64,000 bases of DNA, from assembly GCA_046342195.1 (NCBI GenBank), contig JBKDQE010000035.1, positions 3,687 through 67,686 on the forward strand, given 5' to 3'. A program made the translations under genes and the position numbers. Position 1 is the first letter of the stretch, and each line of letters opens with the position of its first letter. This DNA is from CANHBY01 sp046342195. GTDB taxonomy: Bacteria > Pseudomonadota > Gammaproteobacteria > Burkholderiales > Burkholderiaceae_C. Positions 7,858 to 16,693 of this stretch are shown piece by piece. The notes under the pieces were generated by a model. That model saw nothing but the letters and a program-made list of their open reading frames with translations. It was not told the origin of the DNA and did no database searches.

Positions 7858-9081
7858 ATGATGAAAACGATAAATGCACTGTGGCGCAGCATGGGTCATG
7901 GCCTGCTCATGACAGCCCTGACCCTCTCCGCTGGCGCGGCTTGGTCGGTTCAAGATCTGAAAGGCGGCCCTGCGGTCAATCAGCTTGATCTTCACCCCGC
8001 CGTGACAGCCATTGCCCGCGAACAGCAGTGGCTTCACTATTTCATGCTGGTTGTCTGCTCCGTGATTTTTATCGGTGTGTTTGGGGTCATGTTTTATTCC
8101 ATTCTCAAACACCGCAAATCGAAGGGGGCCCAAGCGGCCCATTTCCATGAAAGCACCACGGTAGAAATCGTCTGGACAGTCATTCCCTTCTTGATCGTGA
8201 TTGCCATGGCCTGGCCGGCGACCAAGGTGGTGGTTGCCATGAAAGACACCAGCTCAGCAGACCTCACCATCAAGGCCACGGGCATGCAGTGGAAATGGGG
8301 TTACGAATACCTGCGCGGTGAAGGTGAAGGAATTTCCTTCCTTTCAACCCTTGATCAATCCCATCGTGAAATGTCAGACTCGGGAAAACCCGATCCATCC
8401 ACGAACAACTACCTGCTTAAAGTCGATCAGCCCTTGGTTGTGCCTGAGGGCAAAAAAGTGCGCATCATCACCACAGCCACCGATGTCATCCACGCCTGGA
8501 TGGTTCCCGCCTTTGGCGTCAAGCAAGACGCCATTCCCGGTTTTGTGCGTGACACCTGGTTTCGGGCCGAAGCCGCGGGCGACTATTACGGCCAATGCGC
8601 CGAGCTCTGCGGCAAAGAGCATGCCTATATGCCCATCCATGTCAAGGTACTCAAGCAAGATGACTACGCCGCTTGGGTAGCCGCCAAAAAAGAAGCTTTG
8701 GGCATCAAGGATCCTGCAACCGGAGCGGCCACCGTTGCTCAAGCCGCGCCCCCGGAAGACCTCAAAAAAGTCTGGGCCCGATCCGAACTCATGGATCGCG
8801 GTCAAGCGGTTTATGCTCAAAACTGTGCGGCCTGCCATCAAGCCAATGGCCAAAGTAGCGGCCCCATCAAGCCCCTTGATGGTTCTGCAGTGGTGCTGTC
8901 CCCAGACAAGCTCAAGCAAATCAAGGTCTTGCTGGCGGGTCAAAACAATGGTGCCATGCCCGCTTGGGCGCATCTCAGCAACACAGAAATTGCTGCAGTG
9001 ATCACCTTCACCAAAAACAATTGGTCTAACAAAACCGGCCAAATCGTGCAGCCTGCTGAAGTGGCTGCGGCACGCAAGTGA
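7858..9081 (+). CDS. coxB: cytochrome c oxidase subunit II with fused C-terminal cytochrome c domain
   Basis: A 407-residue subunit II of the aa3-type oxidase. It has an N-terminal signal-like segment, then two membrane helices (FMLVVCSVIFIGVFGVMFY and VIPFLIVIAMAWPAT). The periplasmic cupredoxin domain has the CuA ligands: His in VIHAWMVP, then YYGQCAELCGKEHAYM carrying both Cys, Glu, His and Met. The last 100 residues are a cytochrome c domain with heme motif CAACH and a distal Met in GAMPAWAHL. The subunit takes electrons from cytochrome c and passes them from CuA to heme a. It is the first gene of the cluster and ends just before coxA. Confidence 0.96.
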   Translation: MMKTINALWRSMGHGLLMTALTLSAGAAWSVQDLKGGPAVNQLDLHPAVTAIAREQQWLHYFMLVVCSVIFIGVFGVMFYSILKHRKSKGAQAAHFHESTTVEIVWTVIPFLIVIAMAWPATKVVVAMKDTSSADLTIKATGMQWKWGYEYLRGEGEGISFLSTLDQSHREMSDSGKPDPSTNNYLLKVDQPLVVPEGKKVRIITTATDVIHAWMVPAFGVKQDAIPGFVRDTWFRAEAAGDYYGQCAELCGKEHAYMPIHVKVLKQDDYAAWVAAKKEALGIKDPATGAATVAQAAPPEDLKKVWARSELMDRGQAVYAQNCAACHQANGQSSGPIKPLDGSAVVLSPDKLKQIKVLLAGQNNGAMPAWAHLSNTEIAAVITFTKNNWSNKTGQIVQPAEVAAARK

Positions 9082-9110
9082 ATTCAACTCCCAGCCCACA
9101 AGGAAACCCC

Positions 9111-10730
9111 ATGAGTGCAGTGCTTGACCATCATTCAAGTCATGGCCACGACCACGCCCACGATCATCCCCATGGTTGGAGGCGTTGGTTGTTTGCGACC
9201 AACCACAAAGACATCGGAACCCTTTACCTTCTGTTCTCCTTCGCCATGCTGATGGTGGGTGGGGTTCTGGCCCTGCTGATCCGCGCTGAGTTGTTCCAGC
9301 CGGGCTTGCAGTTTGTCAACCCTCAACTTTTCAACCAGCTCACCACCATGCACGGGCTGATCATGGTTTTCGGTGCCATCATGCCGGCCTTTGTCGGCTT
9401 TGCGAACTGGATGATTCCACTGCAAATTGGTGCCTCTGATATGGCTTTTGCCCGCATGAACAACTTCAGCTTCTGGCTGATGATTCCTGCGGCCATCATT
9501 CTGGTGTCTTCGTTCTTTATGCCGGGAGGGGCTCCTGCGGCTGGCTGGACGCTTTATGCCCCCTTGACTCTGCAAATGGGTCCATCGATGGATGCCGCCA
9601 TCTTTGCCATGCACATCCTTGGGGCCAGCTCTATCATGGGCTCCATCAACATCATCGTCACCATCTTGAACATGCGGGCCCCCGGCATGAGCCTCATGAA
9701 AATGCCCTTGTTCTGCTGGACTTGGCTCATCACAGCCTATTTGTTGATCGCCGTGATGCCCGTGCTTGCGGGCGCCATCACCATGACCCTCACTGATCGC
9801 CACTTCGGCACCAGCTTTTTCAACCCTGCTGGCGGTGGAGACCCTGTGATGTACCAGCATATTTTCTGGTTCTTCGGGCATCCTGAGGTCTACATCATGA
9901 TTTTGCCGGCTTTCGGCATTGTAAGTGCCATTATTCCCGCCTTTGCCCGCAAGCCTTTATTTGGTTATACCTCGATGGTCTACGCCACGGCTTCCATTGC
10001 CATTTTGAGCTTCATCGTGTGGGCGCACCATATGTTTACCACCGGCATGCCCGTGACCGGTCAGTTATTCTTTATGTACGCCACCATGCTGATTGCCGTG
10101 CCCACTGGCGTGAAAATTTTCAACTGGATCGCCACCATGTGGCGCGGCTCCATGACTTTTGAAACCCCGATGTTGTGGGCCGTGGGTTTCATTTTCGTGT
10201 TCACCATGGGCGGCTTCACCGGGCTCATCCTGTCGGTCGCCCCAATTGATATTCAAGTGCAAGACACCTATTACGTGGTCGCCCACTTCCACTATGTGCT
10301 GGTGGCCGGCTCCCTGTATGCCTTGTTCGCAGGGGTCTATTACTGGGGTCCCAAATGGGCTGGTGTCATGATCAGCGAAACGCGCGGCAAAATCCACTTC
10401 TGGGGCTCATTGGTTTTTTTCAACATCACCTTTTTTCCAATGCATTTCCTCGGCTTGGCCGGAATGCCTCGTCGCTACGCTGATTACCCCCTCCAGTTTG
10501 CTGATTTCAATGCCATAGCCTCGGTAGGCGCATTCGGTTTCGGCCTGATGCAGGTGTATTTCTTTTTTGCTGTTCTGCTGCCGCTCATGAGGGGCCAAGG
10601 TGAGCCGGCTCCACAAAAACCCTGGGATGGTGCTGAAGGCCTAGAGTGGGAAGTTCCTTCACCGGCCCCCTTTCATACTTTTGAAGAGCCTCCCAAGCTG
10701 AATGCGTCAGCCACCCGCATCATTGCCTAA
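9111..10730 (+). CDS. coxA: cytochrome c oxidase subunit I
   Basis: A 539-residue heme-copper oxidase catalytic subunit with 12 membrane helices, binding heme a and the heme a3-CuB site. The heme a ligand is in TTMHGLIMVFG. The CuB His residues are in FGHPEVYIMILPAFG and WAHHMF, and the heme a3 and a His pair is in VVAHFHYVLVAG. The N-terminus is His-rich (HHSSHGHDHAHDHPHGW), possibly a metal-binding tail. ATG 9111 follows AAGGAA; a GTG at 9078 overlapping the coxB stop is less likely. The protein reduces oxygen to water and pumps protons. Confidence 0.97.
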   Translation: MSAVLDHHSSHGHDHAHDHPHGWRRWLFATNHKDIGTLYLLFSFAMLMVGGVLALLIRAELFQPGLQFVNPQLFNQLTTMHGLIMVFGAIMPAFVGFANWMIPLQIGASDMAFARMNNFSFWLMIPAAIILVSSFFMPGGAPAAGWTLYAPLTLQMGPSMDAAIFAMHILGASSIMGSINIIVTILNMRAPGMSLMKMPLFCWTWLITAYLLIAVMPVLAGAITMTLTDRHFGTSFFNPAGGGDPVMYQHIFWFFGHPEVYIMILPAFGIVSAIIPAFARKPLFGYTSMVYATASIAILSFIVWAHHMFTTGMPVTGQLFFMYATMLIAVPTGVKIFNWIATMWRGSMTFETPMLWAVGFIFVFTMGGFTGLILSVAPIDIQVQDTYYVVAHFHYVLVAGSLYALFAGVYYWGPKWAGVMISETRGKIHFWGSLVFFNITFFPMHFLGLAGMPRRYADYPLQFADFNAIASVGAFGFGLMQVYFFFAVLLPLMRGQGEPAPQKPWDGAEGLEWEVPSPAPFHTFEEPPKLNASATRIIA

Positions 10731-10743
10731 ATCACACCTTCTC

Positions 10744-10854
10744 ATGACTCCCGAGCAAAAAAAACAAAACACCAGGCTGGCCTTGATTTTGGCTAGTGTG
10801 GCCGGCCTGTTTTTTATCGGCTTCATCGCTCGAGCCTTCCTTTTCGGAATTTGA
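10744..10854 (+). CDS. small cytochrome oxidase assembly protein (36 residues)
   Basis: A 36-residue membrane protein starting MTPEQKKQNTRLALILASVA and ending ..RAFLFGI, with one membrane helix. It lies 13 bp after coxA and 3 bp before ctaG. Many Burkholderiales oxidase clusters carry a tiny protein in this slot, annotated as cytochrome oxidase small assembly protein; its exact role is not known to me. It is short enough to be missed by gene finders. Confidence 0.8.
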   Translation: MTPEQKKQNTRLALILASVAGLFFIGFIARAFLFGI

Positions 10855-10857
10855 CTC

Positions 10858-11451
10858 ATGTTGCAACGGATTCCTTTCGGGCTGCGCAGAGACAACCTGC
10901 GCATGGTGAGCAAACTGCTGGTGGTGACCGGCCTCATGTTTGGCTTTGGCTACGCTCTGGTCCCCATGTACCGCGCCATATGCACAGCACTCGGGATCAA
11001 CGTGCTGGCGCTCTCGGATCAAAAAACGGGCCTGAGCGCCAATTCAGTGTCAGTGCGCAATACCCAAATCGACACCTCCCGAACCATTTTGGTCGAATTT
11101 GATGCCAATGCCCGCGGCGTCTGGGATTTCAAACCTGCCCAACGAAGCCTGCAAGTGCATCCCGGTGAGGTGGCCACTGTGATGTACGAATTTCGAAATT
11201 TACAATCTCGCGTCATTGCTGCGCAAGCCATTCCAAGTTACGCCCCCCATCAGGCTTCGCTTCATTTCAATAAACTAGAGTGTTTTTGTTTCAACGAATA
11301 TGTTTTGCAGGCGGGTGAATCCAAACAATGGCCTGTGGTGTTCGTGATTGACCCCAAGTTGCCCAAAGATGTCAAAACCATCACCCTGTCTTATACTTTT
11401 TTTGAGGTGGGGGGTAAAGTTCCTCCAGCCCCTCCCGGCGGGCGCTCATGA
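10858..11451 (+). CDS. ctaG: cytochrome c oxidase assembly protein CtaG/Cox11
   Basis: A 197-residue copper chaperone of the Cox11 family. It has one N-terminal membrane helix (VVTGLMFGFGYALVPMY) and a periplasmic domain with the copper-binding CFCF motif in KLECFCFNEYVLQAGE. It delivers copper to the CuB centre of subunit I. The C-terminal TLSYTFFEVG is also a family signature. The end overlaps the start of the DUF2970 gene by 4 bp, so the two are translationally coupled. Confidence 0.95.
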   Translation: MLQRIPFGLRRDNLRMVSKLLVVTGLMFGFGYALVPMYRAICTALGINVLALSDQKTGLSANSVSVRNTQIDTSRTILVEFDANARGVWDFKPAQRSLQVHPGEVATVMYEFRNLQSRVIAAQAIPSYAPHQASLHFNKLECFCFNEYVLQAGESKQWPVVFVIDPKLPKDVKTITLSYTFFEVGGKVPPAPPGGRS

Positions 11452-11684
11452 CCGATCCTGGCAGTGATCTACGAGAGGCCATTCAGCGCAAGGCTTCTTT
11501 GGGACAAACGATCAAGGCCGTCGCGTGGTCATTTTTAGGTATTCGGAAATCTTCCGACTATGAAAAAGACATCAGCCAGCTTAACCCGGTGCACGTCATC
11601 GTGGCGGGGGTGTTGGCGGCTGTTTTATTTGTGTTAGGGCTTCTCGCTGTAGTGAACTGGGTTCTGAGCAGCGGTGTGGCGTAA
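11448..11684 (+). CDS. DUF2970 family membrane protein
   Basis: A 78-residue protein with the DUF2970 pattern: ..SLGQTIKAVAWSFLGIRKSSDYEKD.., then one membrane helix (HVIVAGVLAAVLFVLGLLAVV). Members are found in betaproteobacterial oxidase clusters between ctaG and coxC, and a role in oxidase biogenesis is inferred only from position. It overlaps ctaG by ATGA. The gap to coxC is 70 bp. Confidence 0.85.
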   Translation: MTDPGSDLREAIQRKASLGQTIKAVAWSFLGIRKSSDYEKDISQLNPVHVIVAGVLAAVLFVLGLLAVVNWVLSSGVA

Positions 11685-11754
11685 AGTCAAGATGAATTCC
11701 CATTCAAGGCTAAGGTGCAGCGCCAAATGGGTTGATCGGTATAAGGAGAAAAAT

Positions 11755-12639
11755 ATGTCAGCAGCCATTCAAAAGGGGAACACCCCCTATTACTTTGTCC
11801 CCCCACCCTCGGCCTACCCCATTTTGGCATCAACGGGTTTGTTTTTTGTGATTCTCGGCGCAGGCCAGTGGATCAACAAATCATCTTGGGGCGCTTATTC
11901 TTTGGCCGCCGGCCTGCTCATGTGGGGGCTGGTGATGTTTGCCTGGTTTGGCGCCGCAATTCGCGAAAGTGAAAACGGTTTATACAGCAAGCGCATTGAT
12001 ATTTCCTACCGCTGGGGCATGAGCTGGTTCATTTTCTCTGAAGTGATGTTTTTTGCTGCCTTTTTTGGAGCACTCTACTGGGCCCGAGGGCACGCCGTTC
12101 CTAACCTTGGTAGCCTTGAAAATGCCCTGATCTGGCCTGATTTTCGTGCCATTTGGCCAAGCGTTCAGGCAGGTGCCACCGCTTCTCCGGCAGGAACAGT
12201 TGAGCCCTTTACCACCATCGGCCCCTGGCCTTTGCCCACCATCAATACCGCCTTGTTGCTCACTTCCGGCATCACCCTCACGATCGCCCACCATGCACTG
12301 ATCGCTGGGCAACGTGCCCGCACCATTTTTTTTATGTGGGTTACGGTGCTTCTCGGGGCTATTTTTATGATGGTGCAAGGCTTTGAATATCTTCATGCTT
12401 ACCGTGATCTGAACCTGAAGTTGAGCTCGGGCATTTTTGGCTCAACCTTTTTCATGCTGACTGGCTTTCACGGCTTCCACGTTTTTGTGGGCATGCTGAT
12501 GCTGTTTTTCATCACGCTGCGCCTGCACAAGGGCCACTTCACCGCCGATCGTCACTTTGGTTTTGAGGGTGCCGCTTGGTACTGGCACTTCGTCGATGTG
12601 GTTTGGCTTGGGCTGTATGTGGTAGTGTATTGGACCTGA
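11755..12639 (+). CDS. coxC: cytochrome c oxidase subunit III
   Basis: A 294-residue subunit III with seven predicted membrane helices. Family landmarks include SWFIFSEVMFFAAFFGALYW, the Gly/His-rich FMLTGFHGFHVFVGMLML and the C-terminal WYWHFVDVVWLGLYVVVYW. It stabilises the catalytic core of the aa3 oxidase. ATG 11755 has an excellent AAGGAG site; the frame is open further upstream, but the conserved protein starts here. A strong terminator follows. Confidence 0.96.
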   Translation: MSAAIQKGNTPYYFVPPPSAYPILASTGLFFVILGAGQWINKSSWGAYSLAAGLLMWGLVMFAWFGAAIRESENGLYSKRIDISYRWGMSWFIFSEVMFFAAFFGALYWARGHAVPNLGSLENALIWPDFRAIWPSVQAGATASPAGTVEPFTTIGPWPLPTINTALLLTSGITLTIAHHALIAGQRARTIFFMWVTVLLGAIFMMVQGFEYLHAYRDLNLKLSSGIFGSTFFMLTGFHGFHVFVGMLMLFFITLRLHKGHFTADRHFGFEGAAWYWHFVDVVWLGLYVVVYWT

Positions 12640-12663
12640 TTACCCTTTGGCTTCCTGAATCAA

Positions 12664-12687
12664 GGCCGCTGCATCAGCGGCCTTTTT
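12664..12687 (+). terminator. intrinsic terminator of the coxBAC transcript
   Basis: GGCCGCTG at 12664-12671 pairs perfectly with CAGCGGCC at 12675-12682 around a CAT loop, followed by TTTTT. This separates the structural genes from the assembly genes starting at 13033. Confidence 0.9.
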
Positions 12688-12720
12688 CACAGAGCTTGGG
12701 GCCTCTTTATCCCCGGTTCC

Positions 12721-12936
12721 CTAACGCGGAATTCCGGTCGGCTGGATCCAGCCTGCCCAATAAGCCAGCCCGATAAAGCCAAACAAGGCCACTGACAAAA
12801 AAACACGCAGGGCCAGGGCGCGAGCCATCTTTTTCCCTTTATTTTCGCCCTCCTGAGGGCTGCGCACCATAAAAAAGCCGGCACACAACAGCGCCGCGAT
12901 GATGGCAATGAAAGCCAAGGCAAACAGAATTTTCAT
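12721..12936 (-). CDS. DUF2909 (twin transmembrane) protein
   Basis: A 71-residue protein with two membrane helices (LFALAFIAIIAALLCAGFFMV and ALRVFLSVALFGFIGLAYWAGW) separated by a short basic loop. This is the DUF2909 pattern often found on the opposite strand between coxC and SURF1 in betaproteobacteria. An in-frame ATG at 12945 is an alternative start. Function unknown; the oxidase context is the only clue. Confidence 0.82.
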   Translation of the reverse strand: MKILFALAFIAIIAALLCAGFFMVRSPQEGENKGKKMARALALRVFLSVALFGFIGLAYWAGWIQPTGIPR

Positions 12937-13032
12937 GTCGTGCATTATGACCGCTTTGGTACCGCATTTCGAATGGGTCTTGGGTATGAATGGTTATGAC
13001 ACATTTTCATTTGATTTTTCAAGGGAACCTTC

Positions 13033-13749
13033 ATGGCCCACGGTCGTCCGTCATTATGGATTTTCATGGTCGCCTTATTGATGTCTATTGGATTGGCGCG
13101 TTTGGGTTTGTGGCAGCTTGGCCGCGCCTTCGAAAAAGAAGCTCTCCAAGAGGGCATCCGTGCTGCAGCCGCCTTGCCTGAACTTGACACCCAGGCTCTG
13201 GTGCGTAGCACCTTGGGGCCTGATTTTCATCACCGTCGTGTCAAGCTTCAGGGCCAATGGGTTAGTCAATTCACAATCTATCTTGAGAACCGACCGATGG
13301 GTGGTCGTGCAGGGTTTATTGTGGTGACCCCCCTTGTGTTGGAGGGGTATCCAGGCGCCATCGCGGTTCAGCGAGGATGGATCCCTCGAGATGCCCAAGA
13401 TCGCACCAAGCTGATGGCTCCAGGCTCTCCTGAGGGCTTGGTGGAAGTCTGGGGCCGTTTGGCTCACCCCCCCGGAGCCCTTCTTGAATTAGGGGCTGCT
13501 GATGCACAACCGGGCCCCATCCGTCAAAATATCGACCTTGATGCTTACTCTGTGCAAACCGGCCTTCTCCTGATGCCCTTCACCGTACTCCAAGAGGGCC
13601 CTCCCGAGAAAGGCCTGCTGCGTGACTGGCCAGCCCCCATTGTGAATGTGCAAAAGCACTACGGATACGCATTTCAGTGGTTCGCGATGAGTTTGCTCGT
13701 CGGGGGCCTGTATGTTTGGTTTCAATGGATACGCCCTCGACGTGCCTGA
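13033..13749 (+). CDS. SURF1 family oxidase assembly protein
   Basis: A 238-residue SURF1 homologue with N- and C-terminal membrane helices. The first includes the LGLWQLGRAFEKE segment. The central domain has ..YLENRPMGGRAGFIVVTPL, VQRGWIPRD and the C-terminal NVQKHYGYAFQWFAMS, all family hallmarks. Bacterial SURF1 binds heme a and helps insert it into subunit I. AAGGGA precedes ATG 13033. It starts the assembly-gene half of the cluster. Confidence 0.93.
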   Translation: MAHGRPSLWIFMVALLMSIGLARLGLWQLGRAFEKEALQEGIRAAAALPELDTQALVRSTLGPDFHHRRVKLQGQWVSQFTIYLENRPMGGRAGFIVVTPLVLEGYPGAIAVQRGWIPRDAQDRTKLMAPGSPEGLVEVWGRLAHPPGALLELGAADAQPGPIRQNIDLDAYSVQTGLLLMPFTVLQEGPPEKGLLRDWPAPIVNVQKHYGYAFQWFAMSLLVGGLYVWFQWIRPRRA

Positions 13750-13795
13750 CTTGACCCCCACCCCCACTCTCAACAGCCCAGAAAACCCGCGCACC

Positions 13796-14449
13796 ATGAC
13801 GGTTTATCAGATCCATACGCCCAATGTTCAACAAACCAGAGGGCGGCTCAAAATGCTGTGGGTTTTGGCCTGCTGTGCTGCGCCTGTGCTGGCTTCATAC
13901 ATCACTTATTTTTTCATCAAGCCACAGGGGCGAACCCACTATGCCGAACTGATTCACCCCCCGGTTCCCATGCCCCCAGCGATGACTCTAAAAACACTTT
14001 CTGGCGAAGTGGTACCAGTCCACAGTCTTCAAGGCCAATGGATCATCGCTATTGTCGCCCATGGCGCTTGCGACGCGGTTTGTGAAAACAATCTCTTGAT
14101 TCAGCGCCAACTCCGCGAAACTTTGGGCAAAGAAAAAGACCGGGTTGACAAAATCTGGTTCGTGACCGATGAAACCATCCCTTCGAAGGCCATCCTGCAA
14201 TCCATTTTGTCAGGAGAGCCCACTCAGGTGCTTCAAGTCTCGCGTGCCGAGTTGTCTCAGTGGCTCAAGCCGGCTGGCGCCACCATGCTTGAGCACCACC
14301 TCTTTGTGATTGATCCTCATGCTCAGTGGATGATGCGCACGCCGCCACAGGCGACACCCAGCCCCGACTGGGCCTCCCTGAGTCGGTTCAAAAAAGACAT
14401 TGAGCGGCTCTTGCGAGCCTCCGCCTCATGGGATCGTCCAGGCCGTTGA
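13796..14449 (+). CDS. membrane-anchored Sco-like thioredoxin-fold protein
   Basis: A 217-residue protein with one N-terminal membrane helix (LWVLACCAAPVLASYITYFF) and a periplasmic thioredoxin-like domain. The CxxxC pair in HGACDAVCENNL and a later His in LEHHLFVIDP occupy the places of the copper ligands of Sco1 (CPDVC and DHSS in the paralogue at 16690). It is probably a diverged Sco-type copper or thiol-redox factor for oxidase assembly. Betaproteobacterial clusters often carry such a gene between SURF1 and ctaA, usually annotated only as a transmembrane protein. ATG 13796 is preferred to an extended start inside SURF1. Confidence 0.75.
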   Translation: MTVYQIHTPNVQQTRGRLKMLWVLACCAAPVLASYITYFFIKPQGRTHYAELIHPPVPMPPAMTLKTLSGEVVPVHSLQGQWIIAIVAHGACDAVCENNLLIQRQLRETLGKEKDRVDKIWFVTDETIPSKAILQSILSGEPTQVLQVSRAELSQWLKPAGATMLEHHLFVIDPHAQWMMRTPPQATPSPDWASLSRFKKDIERLLRASASWDRPGR

Positions 14450-14574
14450 CACTGTGTACTGGGTATCATGTTTAAAACTGACCCCAAGCCACCCTGACCA
14501 AGAAGCTTGGCATCATTTCTCTGTCTCTCATTCTCAAGGCTGTCCAGCACCGGACGCAGAAGTTAAATTCAAGC

Positions 14575-15678
14575 ATGGATGCGCCACTTTACGATTTTTC
14601 CCCTATTGCTCGCTTGCTCTTGATGGCCATCCTGATGGCCACAGCGCCCTTGGCCTGGGTTTGGCTCAAAAACAAAAATAAGCCGCCACTTCATCGTTTG
14701 AGGGCGCTGACACTCTTGACCCTGTTTTTCACCTTTGATTTGCTAGGGTTTGGGGCCTTCACCCGCTTGACCCATTCTGGCCTGGGCTGTCCTGACTGGC
14801 CGGGTTGCTATGGCAGTGCCAGCCCCATCGGGGCTCGTGATGAAATTCATGCCGCGCAATCTGTGCAGCCACATGGCCCTGTCACTCATTCCAAAGCATG
14901 GATTGAAATGATTCATCGCTACCTCGCCGCCATGGTGGGGGTGTTGATTACCGTCTTGGCCATTTCAAACGGCATTCAAGCCCGCCGGGGAACGGTATTG
15001 ATCTCTCCATGGTGGTCCTACCTTACTTTGATCGCGGTATGCGTTCAGGGGGCCTTTGGAGCCTTGACTGTGACGCTCAAGCTTTACCCTGCGATCGTCA
15101 CACTTCATCTCTTGGGCGGAATAGGCTTGCTTATGTTGTTGGTTGTTCAGGCCGAAGCTTATGGGAGGCATGTCTTGCCGCTGACTCCAACACTGCGGAT
15201 GGCTGTCATCGGCCTGGCCATCCTCAGCCTGATTCAGATTACCTTGGGAGCCTGGGTCAGCACCAACTATGCCGTCTTGGCCTGCACTGAATTCCCGACC
15301 TGCCAAGGTGAATGGTGGCCCGCCATGGATTTCAACCAAGGCTTCTCAATATTCAGGCATTTGGGGCAAACGGCCGATGGTGGTTTTTTGCCTTTGCCCG
15401 CCCTGACCGCCATTCACATGGTTCATCGCTGGGCTGCCGCGATTGTCTTGGGCGCTATGTTGTGGCTTGCATTCGCCTTGTGGCAACGCCGCGCCGAGCT
15501 GGGTGCGGGTTGGAGTTGGGCTTTGACAGGCTTGGCTGCATGGCAACTCCTGAGCGGCTTGAGCAACGTGGTGCTTGGCTGGCCCTTGCTGAGTGCCTTG
15601 GCCCATACACTTGGCGCCGCCACACTCATGTGTGTTTTGACCATGCTGGCCTGCCGCGCATTCAAAGGCTCACGCTGA
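14575..15678 (+). CDS. ctaA: heme A synthase
   Basis: A 367-residue membrane protein with eight predicted helices. It has the CtaA signatures FGAFTRLTHSGLGCPDWPGC, MIHRYLA with a heme-ligand His, TLHLLGG, and the second-half repeat LACTEFPTCQGEWWP and MVHRWAA. It oxidises heme O to heme A. The first Cys pair (GLGCPDWPGC) is the redox pair of the family. No clear ribosome site precedes ATG 14575. The 125-bp gap before it holds nothing I recognise. Confidence 0.95.
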   Translation: MDAPLYDFSPIARLLLMAILMATAPLAWVWLKNKNKPPLHRLRALTLLTLFFTFDLLGFGAFTRLTHSGLGCPDWPGCYGSASPIGARDEIHAAQSVQPHGPVTHSKAWIEMIHRYLAAMVGVLITVLAISNGIQARRGTVLISPWWSYLTLIAVCVQGAFGALTVTLKLYPAIVTLHLLGGIGLLMLLVVQAEAYGRHVLPLTPTLRMAVIGLAILSLIQITLGAWVSTNYAVLACTEFPTCQGEWWPAMDFNQGFSIFRHLGQTADGGFLPLPALTAIHMVHRWAAAIVLGAMLWLAFALWQRRAELGAGWSWALTGLAAWQLLSGLSNVVLGWPLLSALAHTLGAATLMCVLTMLACRAFKGSR

Positions 15679-15787
15679 AGCACCGCCTGAATATTTTTTG
15701 CCAAACAGATCAAAAAAGCATGCATCTCCACCCATCCCCGTCTTTTACGTTTTGAAAACAGCTTCTGCCCCTACAATCATCATCCTC

Positions 15788-16693
15788 ATGGCTGAAGTTC
15801 TACCCACCCTCACCACCTCCCCTGAGCGCTCGCGGCTCCGGCAGTTTTATGTGCTGACCAAGCCGCGTGTGGTGCAGCTCATTGTCTTTTGCGCACTGAT
15901 CGGCATGTTGTTGGCTTACCCGGCCTGGCCCGATTGGGGGCGGGTGGCATGTGCCACACTCGGCATTTGGTTGGTGGCCGCTTCAGCCGCTGCATTCAAT
16001 TGTTTGGTAGAGCAAAAAATCGATGCCCAAATGGCACGAACTTCCTGGCGGCCCACCGCCAATGGTGACCTGACCCCTCAGCAAGCCCTGATTTTTTCTG
16101 CGGCACTTTGCGCGATTGGTTGTGCTGTGCTGCTGGTGTACGTCAATGCACTGACCATGTGGCTCACTTTGGGCACCTTCGTGGGCTATGCCATCGTTTA
16201 TACCTTGGTACTCAAACCTTCCACACCACAAAATATTGTTATCGGGGGGGCCTCCGGTGCCATGCCCCCGGTGCTGGGCTGGGCTGCCGCTCGGGGTGAG
16301 GTCGGCCCTGAGTCTTTGATCATGTGCCTGATTATTTTCCTCTGGACCCCACCCCACTTCTGGGCCTTGGCCCTCTACCGTATTGAAGACTATCGACGAT
16401 CTGGTCTCCCTATGCTGCCAGTCACGCATGGTTCTGAATATACCCGTTTGCATATTTTTCTCTATACCCTGATTCTTTTTGCTTCGACCCTGTTGCCGTT
16501 TCTTGTAGGCATGAGCGGCTGGATCTATCTTGTGGGTGCCATTGGATTGGGCTTGGGCTTTATATCTTACGCATGGCGATTGATGCGCCAATATTCAGAG
16601 GGCCTCGCTCGCGCCACCTTCCGTTTTTCAATTTGGCACCTCTCCTTGCTGTTTGGGCTGATGATGCTCGATCACTATATTCTTTTGCGATGA
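15788..16693 (+). CDS. ctaB: protoheme IX farnesyltransferase (heme O synthase)
   Basis: A 301-residue UbiA-superfamily prenyltransferase with about nine membrane helices. VLTKPRVVQLIVF near the N-terminus, the Asp-rich NCLVEQKIDAQMARTSWRP segment and TPPHFWALALYRIEDYRRSG are CtaB signatures. It adds a farnesyl group to heme B, giving heme O, the substrate of CtaA. ATG 15788 starts the conserved part. Its stop overlaps the sco start (ATGA), so the two are coupled. Confidence 0.95.
   Translation: MAEVLPTLTTSPERSRLRQFYVLTKPRVVQLIVFCALIGMLLAYPAWPDWGRVACATLGIWLVAASAAAFNCLVEQKIDAQMARTSWRPTANGDLTPQQALIFSAALCAIGCAVLLVYVNALTMWLTLGTFVGYAIVYTLVLKPSTPQNIVIGGASGAMPPVLGWAAARGEVGPESLIMCLIIFLWTPPHFWALALYRIEDYRRSGLPMLPVTHGSEYTRLHIFLYTLILFASTLLPFLVGMSGWIYLVGAIGLGLGFISYAWRLMRQYSEGLARATFRFSIWHLSLLFGLMMLDHYILLR

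Noticed and set aside
9135..9881. 248-codon minus-strand frame opposite coxA
   Set aside because: Very His/Gly/Asp-rich translation, as expected from the antisense of a membrane protein gene; coxA is certain.
13712..13795. Extended N-terminus for the Sco-like protein inside SURF1
   Set aside because: The added residues are Pro/Thr-rich and precede a normal start (MTVYQIHT) at 13796; the overlap with SURF1 is probably accidental.
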